Source: Actinomycetota bacterium
GTDB lineage: Bacteria > Actinomycetota > JAICYB01
DNA: 58,465 nt
NCBI GenBank assembly: GCA_035540895.1
Contig: DATLFR010000229.1
Coordinates: forward strand, 1-58,465
Reading direction: 5' to 3'
Below are positions 26,121 to 34,370 of the stretch, in pieces. Below the pieces are notes generated by a model. The model worked only from the letters and a program-made list of their open reading frames with translations, was not told the DNA's origin and made no database searches. Each line of letters begins with the position of its first letter. Position 1 is the first letter of the stretch. Both the position numbers and the translations under genes were made by a program.

Positions 26121-29100
26121 AGCGGAACAGGACCGGATGGACGGACCCGTCGTCGAGCGATATCGCGAGCACGGTGCATCCGCCCGCGTGCTGAGCCCTC
26201 GTCTGCCAGTTGTAGTGGTACGTCTGGTCCCTGCCCACCGATAGCCCCGCCATGTCCTCCGCCACCGACGTGGCGCCGGCCGCCGGGGCCGCCGTCGCAC
26301 AGTCGACCCGGTAGGAGGAGATGCCCGAGACCGCCGAGAGGCGGACGACCGGGACCCCGTTCTCCGAGATGCCGAACTTGACCGGGACCGTCGATCCCGC
26401 CTGGACGGTCTTGCCCAGGTAGGGCGAGTACGGTCCGTCGACCGCGTACCTCGGCCCGCCGAACGACGGGAGGTCCAGGCCGGCGAAGTCGCCGCCCTTG
26501 TTGCTGAGGATCCGCGAGTTGCCGGCCCGGTCGAGCACCTGGCCCATCACCTCGAGTCCCGGACCCTGGTAGGACACCTGCGCCGCGAACCTGCGCGGGT
26601 CGCCGGCGTCACGGGCCAGGACGACGTGCCTCCACAGTCCGCTCGCGTCGAGGACGAGCGCCGAGACCCGCGCCACGTTGGCCGGTCCCCCGTTGTCGTC
26701 GACCACCGCCGCGATCTGGGCCTGGCTACCTGCCGTCGTGACCTTGAAGCTCGTCCAGGACGGCGGGGTCACGTCGGAGCTGTTGGAGTACCAGACCCTC
26801 CACGTCCCGCTCGTCACCCTGCGGTGTCGCCCGACCACCTGTCCCGAGGAGTCGTGGCCGCGCCCGGAGAAGGCCCCCGTGATGGCCACGAGGGTGTCCT
26901 GTCCGGCCCGGTGGTCGACCCTGGCCGGAACCCCCGGGAACTCGATCCCGGAGAACTCCGACCCCGGCTGCTGCACCCCGTTGCCTGCCGCCGTGAGCGG
27001 CTTGGCGATCACCGGGTTCCACGGGCCCTGGTCCACGCTCGCGTACGACTCGATGGTCACGCCGCGCGCGCTGACGCCCGGAGCGGTGACCCGCCGGCTG
27101 AAGCGCGGAAGGACGGGCCGGTGGTGGGTGACCTGCGGCGCGTGGCCGGCCACCCGCAGGTACTGGCCCTCCGCCGTCGCGACCGTCTCGTGCGTCGGCG
27201 TGACCGACACGTCGGTGAAGGTCAGCCCGGTCGCCGGGTCCGTACCGAGGGTCGGCGCGGGGTCGCCGGTGGCGCCGAAGCCGGCCCCCACCGATGCGGC
27301 GGGGACCGAACCGGTCCCGACCTGGTACATCGGGAGCCCGAAGAGCGTCGCCTGCTGTGATGCCTTCGCGTGGTAGACCCCCGGAACCCCGTTGGCCGCC
27401 ATCTCGCGCAGCTTCGACACGGCGAGCGCCTGGCCCGCCGTCATCGCCGTCGTGCCGTCCGTCCTCTTGGTGAGGAGCAGGTCGGCGAACCCGCCGACGA
27501 TCGGCTCGGACAGGTCGTAGGTGTGGCGTCCGCCGAGTCCGTACCCGGTCTGGCCGACGAAGACCGACGCGCGCCGGGCGAGCGTCTGCGCCCAGTCGCG
27601 ACCCGCCGCCCCCGGGCTGAGGTGGTCCGGACGCAGCTCCCCGGTGTGGCAGCCCATCGAGAACCAGATCCGCCCGACGTTGCCCCCCGTAGCGTCGATA
27701 TCCGCGGTGGAGAGCGGCCTCGGCGGGTTAGCGGGAGGCAGCATGCGGTGGCCGTCCGAGTGCACCTGCATCCCGACCACGTCCTTGCGGCTGCTGCCGA
27801 GCAGCGCAGAGCGCAGGTCGTCGTAGGACCAGCCGTCTCCGATGAGGGATGCGGTCTTCCTCGCGCCGAAGGCGCGCTCGGTCGTCCGTCGCACCTCTTC
27901 TCCGAGGTCCTTCATGAAGTCGGTCGCGGTGGACAGAGCCGTGCCCGGCGACAGCACTCCGTTGGACGCGATGAAGGCGTCGACGGCCGCTATGACGCTG
28001 GACGTGTTCTCCACCAGCCGCCCACCGGCCAGGTCGGGCGTGTACAACCAGCTGCCCGGGACCTGGGTCGGAGACAGGTCCAGCCATGGGTCGTCGGACA
28101 GGACGTGGCCCGTCGCCGCCGCTCCGTTCATGGCGTTCGCGGTGGAGTAGGGCATGGAGGCGGCGTACGTGCTCTCGTTGCCCCACTCCGTCAGGTCGGG
28201 AAGCGCCCCCATGGGCGTCATCAGGTGGTCGCCCACGAGGACCACGTTCTGGACCGTCCGGCCGCCGGGCGAGGCGAAGAGGACGTCGAGGTGGTCGTTG
28301 GACGCCCTCAGGACCGAGTTGCCCTCCTCGACCGCACACGGGTTGGCGTCCCACCTCTGGTACGCGGTGAGGACCCCGGGTGCCGCGTCGATCGGGACGA
28401 CGACCCCCGAGACCTTCGGGTGGGCGGCCAGCTCGTTCAGCTTCGAGAGCACGCTGTTGGCAGCCGCCGCGCCGTACCTCGCCGACCACCTCTCGTGGGG
28501 GTAGACGATCAGCGTCCGCGTCCCGGTGGGGAGGCTGGACGGCAGCGGAGCGTTCGTGAGCCCAGCCCGCGGGTCGCTGTTGGCGAACACAGTGGGTGCG
28601 CACGAGCCGGCGTCCCGGGTGCGGGTCAGGCGGACCCTCAGCGTGTACGGCTCCTCGCTGGACGCACCGTTGTAGGGCGCGACCTGGACGAGGTACGGGC
28701 TCGACCCGCCTCTGGACATGACGCTCACTCGCTCGCTCGAGTCCTCACGGTTCTGGGACAGACCCACGAGGCGCATCCCTTCGAGCGCGGGCAGCTCCAC
28801 AGAATCGGTCTGCTGCAGGCGCGACGCGTTGTCGAACGAGACACCGTCGTCGCCCGCCAGGTGCATCGTCTGCGGTGTCGCCCCGGGCTGACGGAGCGGA
28901 GGGATGGGGTCCTCTGCGCTCCAGACCGCGAGGTCCCGGTCGGCGCCGTGGCCCCCGAGGAGGAACGTCACGAGCGTCCCCTTCGGCTGGGGGGGAAGCG
29001 TGAAGAAGTCGTGGTCGCCGTCGAGGGTGAACGAGGTGTAGAGGACGTTCGGCTCGATCGGGGTCGGCGTGTCTGCCCCGTTGGGCTCGAACGTGTCGGT

Positions 29101-31557
29101 GACGGTGACGACCGGCGTCCGCCTGCGGACCTCGTTCACCGCGCCGTCGGCCGTCGACACCTTGACGATGGGACGGGCCGAGCCGAGCCGGCCGCCCGGA
29201 CGCATCACCGGTGAGAGCGTCACGCTCGACCCCGTTGCGACGTCCGGGAGCTGGAACGTGAGGACGGTCTCCGTCTGCGTCTGCTGTATCTCCGGTTCTA
29301 GGGCGACGGGTGCGCCGGCGGGAGCCGTCCCCACCCTCACCGCGTAGGTGGCCGAGTCGAAGAAGAACGAGGCCGGGAAGCGGAGCTCGACGCGGGGGCT
29401 GTTCGCGCGCGGGATGCCGACCGGTGCGTAACGGACCCCGTACGTGATCGAGCTCGAGACGTCTCCCCGCCATCCCCTGATCCCGAGGCTGCTCCAGGGA
29501 ACCGACTCGAAGGGGAACAGCCTTGACAGACCGAGCAGCAGCTCGTTCGCCGTCACGTCCGAGGCCGCGCTCCCGAGATGCGCCACCGTCGCGGTGCCGC
29601 GGACCGCGCTGGGGATGAGCGACGCCGCGTCGTGCAGCGTCACGCCGCCGCCGGAGCAGGACACCCGCGCACAGTCGACGACCGCGCCGGGATCGGACAG
29701 CTGGGTGGTCCGGACCAAGCCGAGGCTCGTGATCCCGAGGTCGAGCGCGGACACCGACAGGTGGCGGACGGGAGCGTCCGGGGCCAGGACCATGTCGCCG
29801 AGCTCGACGGTGTGCAGCGGGACCGGCTTCGCCGGGTCGTCGAAGGTGAGGCCGGCGACCTGGGCCCGCAGGGGGGTCCCGTCCAACCCTCCGAAGGCCT
29901 CGCCGCAGTTGGGGAAACCGAGCGCCTCGAACCGGGGGCACCAGCCACCACTCAGAGGGGAGGTGATGTTGCGCCACCTGGTGCGGCCGAGCAGGAACGC
30001 GTCCGCGCGGAAGCCCTTGAAGGGCGGCTGGGTCAGGTCGAAGCGGGCCAGCGGGATCTGGTGAACCGTCGGTGCCACCTTGTCCTCGGCGACGACCAGC
30101 TCACCGAGTGAGACCGCGTGCTCCGGGCGACCCTCGAACGGCGTCCCCACGAGCACCTCGGTCCAGGTGGGGGAGCCGGAGAGCGAGATCGAGGAGAGGG
30201 GGACGGTCTTCAGTCCGTCGAGCCAGGCCAGCCCGATGCCCTCGAGGCGGATGCTGTCCCCGCCGAGCCCGATCGCCTCGAGGCGGATGCTGTCGCCGCC
30301 TAGCCCGATCGCCTCGAGCGGGATGCTGTCGCCGCCTAGCCCGATCGCCTCGAGTCGGATGCTGTCCCCCCCGAGACCGATGCCCTCGAGTCGGATGCTG
30401 TCCCCGCCCAGCCCGATGCCCTCGAGCCGGATGCTGTCCCCTGCCGTCCCCGTCGTGTTGGGGGAGGTCCGGACGAGGGGGACGCGGGCGGCCGGTATCG
30501 AAGCCGGGCTCGCCGGCACGCTCGTGGCGCTGGCCGTGACCGCCACGTCCTCCACCCACGTCGGGGCCGTATCGGTGGCGGGGTTGTCGGTGATGCGCGT
30601 CTGGCCGCTGCCGTCTGCGTTCATCACGTAGATCTCGTCGTTGCCGTCCCTGTTGCTCGAGAAGGCTATGGCCGCCCCGTCCGGCGCGAACGCGGGGTGA
30701 CGGTCGGCGCCGCTGCTCGAGGTGAGTCGGGTCTGTCCCGTGCCGTCGGCGTTCATGACGTAGATGTCGCCGTTGCCGGTCCGGTCGCTCACGAACGCGA
30801 TCTCGGTGCCGTCGGGAGACCAGGTGGGCTGTCCGTCAGAGGCGGCGTTCGTGGTCAGGCGCACCGGGTTGGTCCCGTCCGCGTTCATGACGTAGATGTC
30901 GCCGTTGCCGGTCCGCTCGCTGACGAAGGCGATGCGGGTGGCGTCCGGCGACCAGGAGGGGGAGTGGTCGCGGGCGGCGTTGGTGGTGAGCCTGCGCTCG
31001 TTCCCGCCCTCCGCGTCGATCAGGTAGACGTCGGTGTTGAGGTTGCGGATCGAGGTGAAGGCGATCCGGCGCCCGTCGGGGGACGGGTCGGGGATCCCGT
31101 CGTGGGCGAGGTTGGAGGTCACCTGACGCTGCTCGGACCCGTCCGGGCGCATCGTGAAGATGTCGGCGTTGCCCACCGCCTTCGAGATGTCGCCCAGCAC
31201 GCAGGGGATGGGCTGCACGTCGTTGCGGCAGCTGGCGAAGACGATCCTCGTGCCGTCCTCGGAGAAGCGGGGCTGGCCGTCCTCCTTGTCCACCCGGGCC
31301 GGGTCGGCGTTGAGCTTGCGCTGTCCGCTGCCGTCGCCGTTCATGATCCACACGTCGTGGTTCCCGGCGGCGTCGCTCTGGAAGGCGATCTTCCCGACGC
31401 GCTGGGGCTCGACGACCGCGGGGCCCTCGGCTCCCGCGCCCACGGTGGGCATGAGCCCGACCGCGAGCAGGACGGCGATCAGCGCAGCCGATCTCCTACG
31501 ACCCTCGGAAGCCCTCCGCGCGCGGCGAAGGCGCCCGTGTGGAGCCCAGACGTCCAT
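26110..31557 (-). CDS. giant secreted protein: TolB-like propeller, 12-residue repeats, clan CD (gingipain-like) region
   Basis: An 1815-aa protein with a long basic signal peptide (hydrophobic core ~24-40). Residues ~50-335 hold six TolB/PD40 propeller blades, each with IAF.S.R.GN.DIYVMNADG. Residues ~374-443 are six copies of GDSIRLE(G/A)IGLG. A beta-rich middle part follows, with a PPC-like FEPN...DGDHDFF segment (~830). The region ~1000-1360 resembles C25 peptidases: VGMQVHSDGHRM (His near 1263-1267) and IWFSMGCHTG (Cys 1303) would be the His/Cys dyad of clan CD. The last ~400 residues are Ig-like or beta-sandwich in appearance. It could be a cell-surface or released cysteine protease; activity is inferred from motifs only. 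ATG 31557 has AGGAGGG 5 bases upstream. Confidence 0.7.
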   Translation of the reverse strand: MDVWAPHGRLRRARRASEGRRRSAALIAVLLAVGLMPTVGAGAEGPAVVEPQRVGKIAFQSDAAGNHDVWIMNGDGSGQRKLNADPARVDKEDGQPRFSEDGTRIVFASCRNDVQPIPCVLGDISKAVGNADIFTMRPDGSEQRQVTSNLAHDGIPDPSPDGRRIAFTSIRNLNTDVYLIDAEGGNERRLTTNAARDHSPSWSPDATRIAFVSERTGNGDIYVMNADGTNPVRLTTNAASDGQPTWSPDGTEIAFVSDRTGNGDIYVMNADGTGQTRLTSSSGADRHPAFAPDGAAIAFSSNRDGNDEIYVMNADGSGQTRITDNPATDTAPTWVEDVAVTASATSVPASPASIPAARVPLVRTSPNTTGTAGDSIRLEGIGLGGDSIRLEGIGLGGDSIRLEAIGLGGDSIPLEAIGLGGDSIRLEAIGLGGDSIRLEGIGLAWLDGLKTVPLSSISLSGSPTWTEVLVGTPFEGRPEHAVSLGELVVAEDKVAPTVHQIPLARFDLTQPPFKGFRADAFLLGRTRWRNITSPLSGGWCPRFEALGFPNCGEAFGGLDGTPLRAQVAGLTFDDPAKPVPLHTVELGDMVLAPDAPVRHLSVSALDLGITSLGLVRTTQLSDPGAVVDCARVSCSGGGVTLHDAASLIPSAVRGTATVAHLGSAASDVTANELLLGLSRLFPFESVPWSSLGIRGWRGDVSSSITYGVRYAPVGIPRANSPRVELRFPASFFFDSATYAVRVGTAPAGAPVALEPEIQQTQTETVLTFQLPDVATGSSVTLSPVMRPGGRLGSARPIVKVSTADGAVNEVRRRTPVVTVTDTFEPNGADTPTPIEPNVLYTSFTLDGDHDFFTLPPQPKGTLVTFLLGGHGADRDLAVWSAEDPIPPLRQPGATPQTMHLAGDDGVSFDNASRLQQTDSVELPALEGMRLVGLSQNREDSSERVSVMSRGGSSPYLVQVAPYNGASSEEPYTLRVRLTRTRDAGSCAPTVFANSDPRAGLTNAPLPSSLPTGTRTLIVYPHERWSARYGAAAANSVLSKLNELAAHPKVSGVVVPIDAAPGVLTAYQRWDANPCAVEEGNSVLRASNDHLDVLFASPGGRTVQNVVLVGDHLMTPMGALPDLTEWGNESTYAASMPYSTANAMNGAAATGHVLSDDPWLDLSPTQVPGSWLYTPDLAGGRLVENTSSVIAAVDAFIASNGVLSPGTALSTATDFMKDLGEEVRRTTERAFGARKTASLIGDGWSYDDLRSALLGSSRKDVVGMQVHSDGHRMLPPANPPRPLSTADIDATGGNVGRIWFSMGCHTGELRPDHLSPGAAGRDWAQTLARRASVFVGQTGYGLGGRHTYDLSEPIVGGFADLLLTKRTDGTTAMTAGQALAVSKLREMAANGVPGVYHAKASQQATLFGLPMYQVGTGSVPAASVGAGFGATGDPAPTLGTDPATGLTFTDVSVTPTHETVATAEGQYLRVAGHAPQVTHHRPVLPRFSRRVTAPGVSARGVTIESYASVDQGPWNPVIAKPLTAAGNGVQQPGSEFSGIEFPGVPARVDHRAGQDTLVAITGAFSGRGHDSSGQVVGRHRRVTSGTWRVWYSNSSDVTPPSWTSFKVTTAGSQAQIAAVVDDNGGPANVARVSALVLDASGLWRHVVLARDAGDPRRFAAQVSYQGPGLEVMGQVLDRAGNSRILSNKGGDFAGLDLPSFGGPRYAVDGPYSPYLGKTVQAGSTVPVKFGISENGVPVVRLSAVSGISSYRVDCATAAPAAGATSVAEDMAGLSVGRDQTYHYNWQTRAQHAGGCTVLAISLDDGSVHPVLFRFKG
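30231..30438 (-). repeat. 36-bp in-frame tandem repeat, six units (GDSIRLE-A/G-IGLG)
   Basis: Inside the giant secreted gene a 36-base unit recurs about 5.8 times and encodes a 12-residue unit with only Gly/Ala and one Arg/Pro change among copies. The near identity at DNA level suggests recent expansion, so copy number may vary between strains. Confidence 0.9.
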
Positions 31558-31648
31558 ATGACCCTCCTGACGATGCCCCGGAAGACGTCCCCATCCTGGT
31601 CGGGCCAGGCCGCCCCGTCTGCGTCCTTATACGCACAAGCCCCTCAGA

Positions 31649-31703
31649 CCTGCCTCCCGAGCGGGAGGAGGCATCCCCCGTTCGGGGGAGGGATCAAGGC
31701 AGG
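31649..31703. terminator. branched GC-rich hairpin between two minus-strand genes
   Basis: CCTGCC (31649-31654) pairs with GGCAGG (31698-31703) and encloses two perfect hairpins: CTCCCG-AG-CGGGAG (31654-31667) and TCCCCC-GTTC-GGGGGA (31674-31689). It lies 32 bases after the stop of the membrane gene ending at 31735 and upstream of the giant gene. It could be a terminator without U-run or a structured 5' leader. A TATAAG on the minus strand (about 31624-31629) after it could be the -10 of the giant gene. Confidence 0.45.
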
Positions 31704-31734
31704 TTACAGGTCGCGGGTGACTTCCGGTCGGCTC

Positions 31735-32970
31735 TCAGCGTATGACGGCCCGGCCAGCCCCGCGATCCTCCCGCAGCCACAGGGAGATGTGTCCGGGCTG
31801 CATCGTCGTCTCGGTGACCCGGACCAGTTCGGCTCCCAGCGCCTCCAGGTCCAGCTCGTCGCGCAGCCGGGCGGCGAACTCCTCGACGGTCCGGGCGGCG
31901 TCGTACGGCCGGCGGTTGAAGCGATGATCCACGATGGACCGCACGCGCCGGAGGACGGGGCCGAAGGCAGCGGCCACGGCGAGGGTGGACACGGCCACCC
32001 CCAGGTCGGACGAGCCCACGAACGGGCGCAGGAGCGGGCCCGCCGCCGCGATCGTCCCCCAGTAGAGGAGACCGAGGACGGTGACGACGACCGCATAGGA
32101 GAAGGTCCGGCTCACCACCCGGTCGATGTCGTACAGGCGGTACCGCATCACGGCTATGGCGATCCCGGCGGCCATGCCGTTGAGGCTGAGGACCCAGGCC
32201 GAGGTGGCGAAGACCGCCCCGGCCAGGCTGTGGCCCGTGACCAGGGCACCCATCATGAGCACCGGGAAGAGAGCCGCCGCGGAGACGAACCACTTCAGCT
32301 GCTGTCGTTCGCTCCCACGCGCCCGCACGAACCTCCAGACCGAGTGCCCTATCACCGCCACGGTGATCGCGATCGCCCCTATGAACAGGATCGGGATGAC
32401 CACCTCGAGCGGGCCGGCGAGCGGCGCGACGGCCAGCGGGTTGGGGATGCGCACGCCCCCTCCCGCCTCGATGAAGCCCCGGGTCGCGTAGGCGACGAAC
32501 AGGAGACCGAACCACGCGTACGCGCACGCGGCAGGGGTGCGCCACCCCGGCGAGGGGAGCCTGCCCGAGGGGAACAGGAGGACGAGGGTGGGTATGAGGG
32601 CCAACCCGATGATGAAGGTGAGCTGACCGAGGAGGGCCGGTGGGGCCGCGTCTCCCCCCGATCGCTGGACACGGTCGGCCAGGCTCAACAGCTGGAGCGC
32701 GAGGGGGACCGCGGACCCGATGCCGAGCAGGGTCCAGCCGACCGGGTGGCGGGGCCGCCGGGAAGCCACGATGGCCCCTGAGATGGGGAACCCTACCCAG
32801 GCGAGCGTCCACAGCGCGTCCTCGGTCAGGACCGGTCCGTCCCCGAGGAGAGCGGCCACGAGGGGTCCGAGAAGGAGTCCCAGCGACGTGACCGCGACCG
32901 CCCACGCGACGGGGGCCGCCAGCCGGGAGACGAGGCTGCGGTGGTGGTCGCGTTCTCCGGTTACCCGCAC
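31735..32970 (-). CDS. multi-pass membrane protein resembling a histidine-kinase sensor region without kinase
   Basis: A 411-aa protein with about ten predicted membrane helices. RYRLYDIDRVVSRTFSYAVV followed by a further helix pair, then HRFNRRPYDAARTVEEFAARLRDELDLEALGAELVRVTETTMQPGHISLWLR, is the pattern that in actinobacterial sensor kinases precedes the dimerisation and ATPase domains. Here the protein stops after that segment, so no His-box or ATP site is present. It may be a kinase-less sensor or partner. It also has FPSGRLPSPGWR, frequent in these membrane domains. Start GTG 32970 lacks a Shine-Dalgarno sequence and has TAACTT 6 bases upstream. The start is divergent from the acyl-CoA dehydrogenase. 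Confidence 0.7.
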   Translation of the reverse strand: MRVTGERDHHRSLVSRLAAPVAWAVAVTSLGLLLGPLVAALLGDGPVLTEDALWTLAWVGFPISGAIVASRRPRHPVGWTLLGIGSAVPLALQLLSLADRVQRSGGDAAPPALLGQLTFIIGLALIPTLVLLFPSGRLPSPGWRTPAACAYAWFGLLFVAYATRGFIEAGGGVRIPNPLAVAPLAGPLEVVIPILFIGAIAITVAVIGHSVWRFVRARGSERQQLKWFVSAAALFPVLMMGALVTGHSLAGAVFATSAWVLSLNGMAAGIAIAVMRYRLYDIDRVVSRTFSYAVVVTVLGLLYWGTIAAAGPLLRPFVGSSDLGVAVSTLAVAAAFGPVLRRVRSIVDHRFNRRPYDAARTVEEFAARLRDELDLEALGAELVRVTETTMQPGHISLWLREDRGAGRAVIR

Positions 32971-32976
32971 GCGGTC

Positions 32977-32982
32977 AAGTTA
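32977..32982 (-). promoter_or_regulatory. -10 box (TAACTT) for the membrane protein, probably leaderless
   Basis: On the minus strand TAACTT is followed by 6 bases (GACCGC) and then the GTG at 32970, with no ribosome-binding site. Confidence 0.4.
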
Positions 32983-33090
32983 CGCCACCCCGCAGCTCGT
33001 CGTGGCCACGTCGCCACGCCCGGGGAGCCGGAGGCCACGACGGTTACGGTCGCCCAGCGCGGACCCCCTGCTCCCGTTGGGAGTCGTCTG

Positions 33091-33096
33091 TACCCT
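33091..33096 (+). promoter_or_regulatory. -10-like box (TACCCT) for the acyl-CoA dehydrogenase gene
   Basis: TACCCT lies 27 bases before the ATG at 33124; the leader contains GAGGAGGA as ribosome-binding site. No clear -35. Confidence 0.35.
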
Positions 33097-33123
33097 TGTC
33101 TCCCACGAGGCCGAGGAGGAACG

Positions 33124-34263
33124 ATGCTGTTCGCGCTGACCGAGGAGCAGGAGCTGCTCCGCAAGACCGTCCGATCGATCGCCGAGGAGAGGATCGCTCC
33201 GCGGGCGGGCGAGATCGACCGCACGGGGGAGTTCCCCTGGGACGTCTTCGAGGTCCTCAAGCGCAACGACCTGCTCGGTCTGCACGTCCCGGAGACGTAC
33301 GGGGGCTCGGGGGCGGACTCCATCTCCTACTCGATCTACATCGAGGAGATCGCTCGCGTCTGCGCCTCCTCTTCGCTGATCCCGGGTGTGAACAAGCTCG
33401 GCTCGATGCCGATCCTCATAGCCGGCTCGGAGGAGCAGAGGACGCGTTACCTCGGCGAGGTGGCCCGCGGAGAAGCGATGGTCTCCTACTGCCTGACCGA
33501 GCCGGAGTCCGGTTCCGACGCGGGGGCGATGAAGACGACCGCCCGTCGCACGGGAGACGGGTGGGTCCTGAACGGCACGAAGCGGTTCATCACGAACGCG
33601 GGGATCTCGCGGTACTACATCGTCTACGCGAAGACCAACCCCGACGCGGGCACGCGGGGCATCTCGGCGTTCGTGGTCCATGCCGACGACCCCGGGTTCG
33701 AGGTGGGCAAGCACGAGGAGAAGATGGGGATCCGAGGCTCCACCACGGCCGAGGTCATCTTCACCGAGTGCGCCATCCCGGCCGACCGGCTGATCGGGGA
33801 AGAGGGCCAGGGGTTCAAGATCGCCATGCAGGCGCTCGACCAGACGCGCCTCACCATCGGCGCACAGGCCGTCGGGATCGCGCAGGGGGCGTACGACTTC
33901 GCCCGCGGGTACGCGAAGGAGAGGCAGCAGTTCGGACAGCCCATAGCCGGCTTCCAGGCCGTGCAGTTCATGCTCGCGGACATGGCCATGCGGATCGAGG
34001 CCGCGCGGCTGCTCACCTACCAGGCCTCGGCGATGGCGGACGCCCGGCACCCCGACCTGGGGCTGCACTCCGCGTACGCGAAGTGCTTCGCCTCCGACAC
34101 GGCGATGAGCGTCACCACCGATGCCGTGCAGGTCCTCGGAGGGTACGGGTACATCGGCGAGTACCCGGTGGAGCGGATGATGCGGGACGCCAAGATCACC
34201 CAGATCTACGAGGGGACCAACCAGATCCAGCGGGTGGTGATCGCCCGCAAGATCCTCTCCTGA
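33124..34263 (+). CDS. acyl-CoA dehydrogenase
   Basis: A 379-aa FAD flavoenzyme that introduces the alpha-beta double bond into acyl-CoA and passes electrons to ETF. Present are the FAD/substrate segments YCLTEPESGSDAGAM and FITNAG, the MGIRGSTTAEV and RQQFGQPIAGFQAVQFMLADM segments, and at the C-terminus VLGGYGYIGEYPVERMMRDAKI followed by IYEGTNQIQR, where the Glu is the usual catalytic base of short-chain members. Length is typical of butyryl/short-chain enzymes. ATG 33124 follows GAGGAGGA. With thiolase and Ccr in the same window it could handle C4 acyl-CoA. Confidence 0.92.
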   Translation: MLFALTEEQELLRKTVRSIAEERIAPRAGEIDRTGEFPWDVFEVLKRNDLLGLHVPETYGGSGADSISYSIYIEEIARVCASSSLIPGVNKLGSMPILIAGSEEQRTRYLGEVARGEAMVSYCLTEPESGSDAGAMKTTARRTGDGWVLNGTKRFITNAGISRYYIVYAKTNPDAGTRGISAFVVHADDPGFEVGKHEEKMGIRGSTTAEVIFTECAIPADRLIGEEGQGFKIAMQALDQTRLTIGAQAVGIAQGAYDFARGYAKERQQFGQPIAGFQAVQFMLADMAMRIEAARLLTYQASAMADARHPDLGLHSAYAKCFASDTAMSVTTDAVQVLGGYGYIGEYPVERMMRDAKITQIYEGTNQIQRVVIARKILS

Positions 34264-34299
34264 ACACCCGACGGGAGGGGCGGTCACGTCCGTTTCCCA

Positions 34300-34334
34300 T
34301 GGTGTCGGAAGGGCACTGGGGAGAGCCCACACCA
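34300..34334 (+). other. bulged hairpin in the leader of the methyltransferase gene
   Basis: TGGTGT (34300-34305) pairs with ACACCA (34329-34334); inside, GGGC (34311-34314) pairs with GCCC (34325-34328) around a 10-base loop, leaving a one-sided CGGAA bulge. It lies 36 bases upstream of the methyltransferase ATG. I do not recognise a known riboswitch class. It could equally be the terminator of the upstream dehydrogenase gene. Confidence 0.35.
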
Positions 34335-34370
34335 GCGAGGCAGGGGAGCGCTCGCGAGGAGGGCAAACCG

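Noticed and set aside
27370-29214. Long plus-strand frames opposite the giant secreted gene
   Set aside because: Their translations are low-complexity Arg/Val/Gly sequences without domains; they are shadows of the minus-strand gene.
30231-30438. CRISPR-like or intergenic repeat
   Set aside because: The 36-base unit is a multiple of three, in frame, and encodes a conserved 12-residue unit inside a clear gene.
31610-31650. Cyclic-di-GMP (GEMM) riboswitch suggested by GGACGCA on the minus strand before the giant gene
   Set aside because: The remaining conserved GEMM segments (CACGCACAGGGCAAACC and the GAAA tetraloop stem) are absent.
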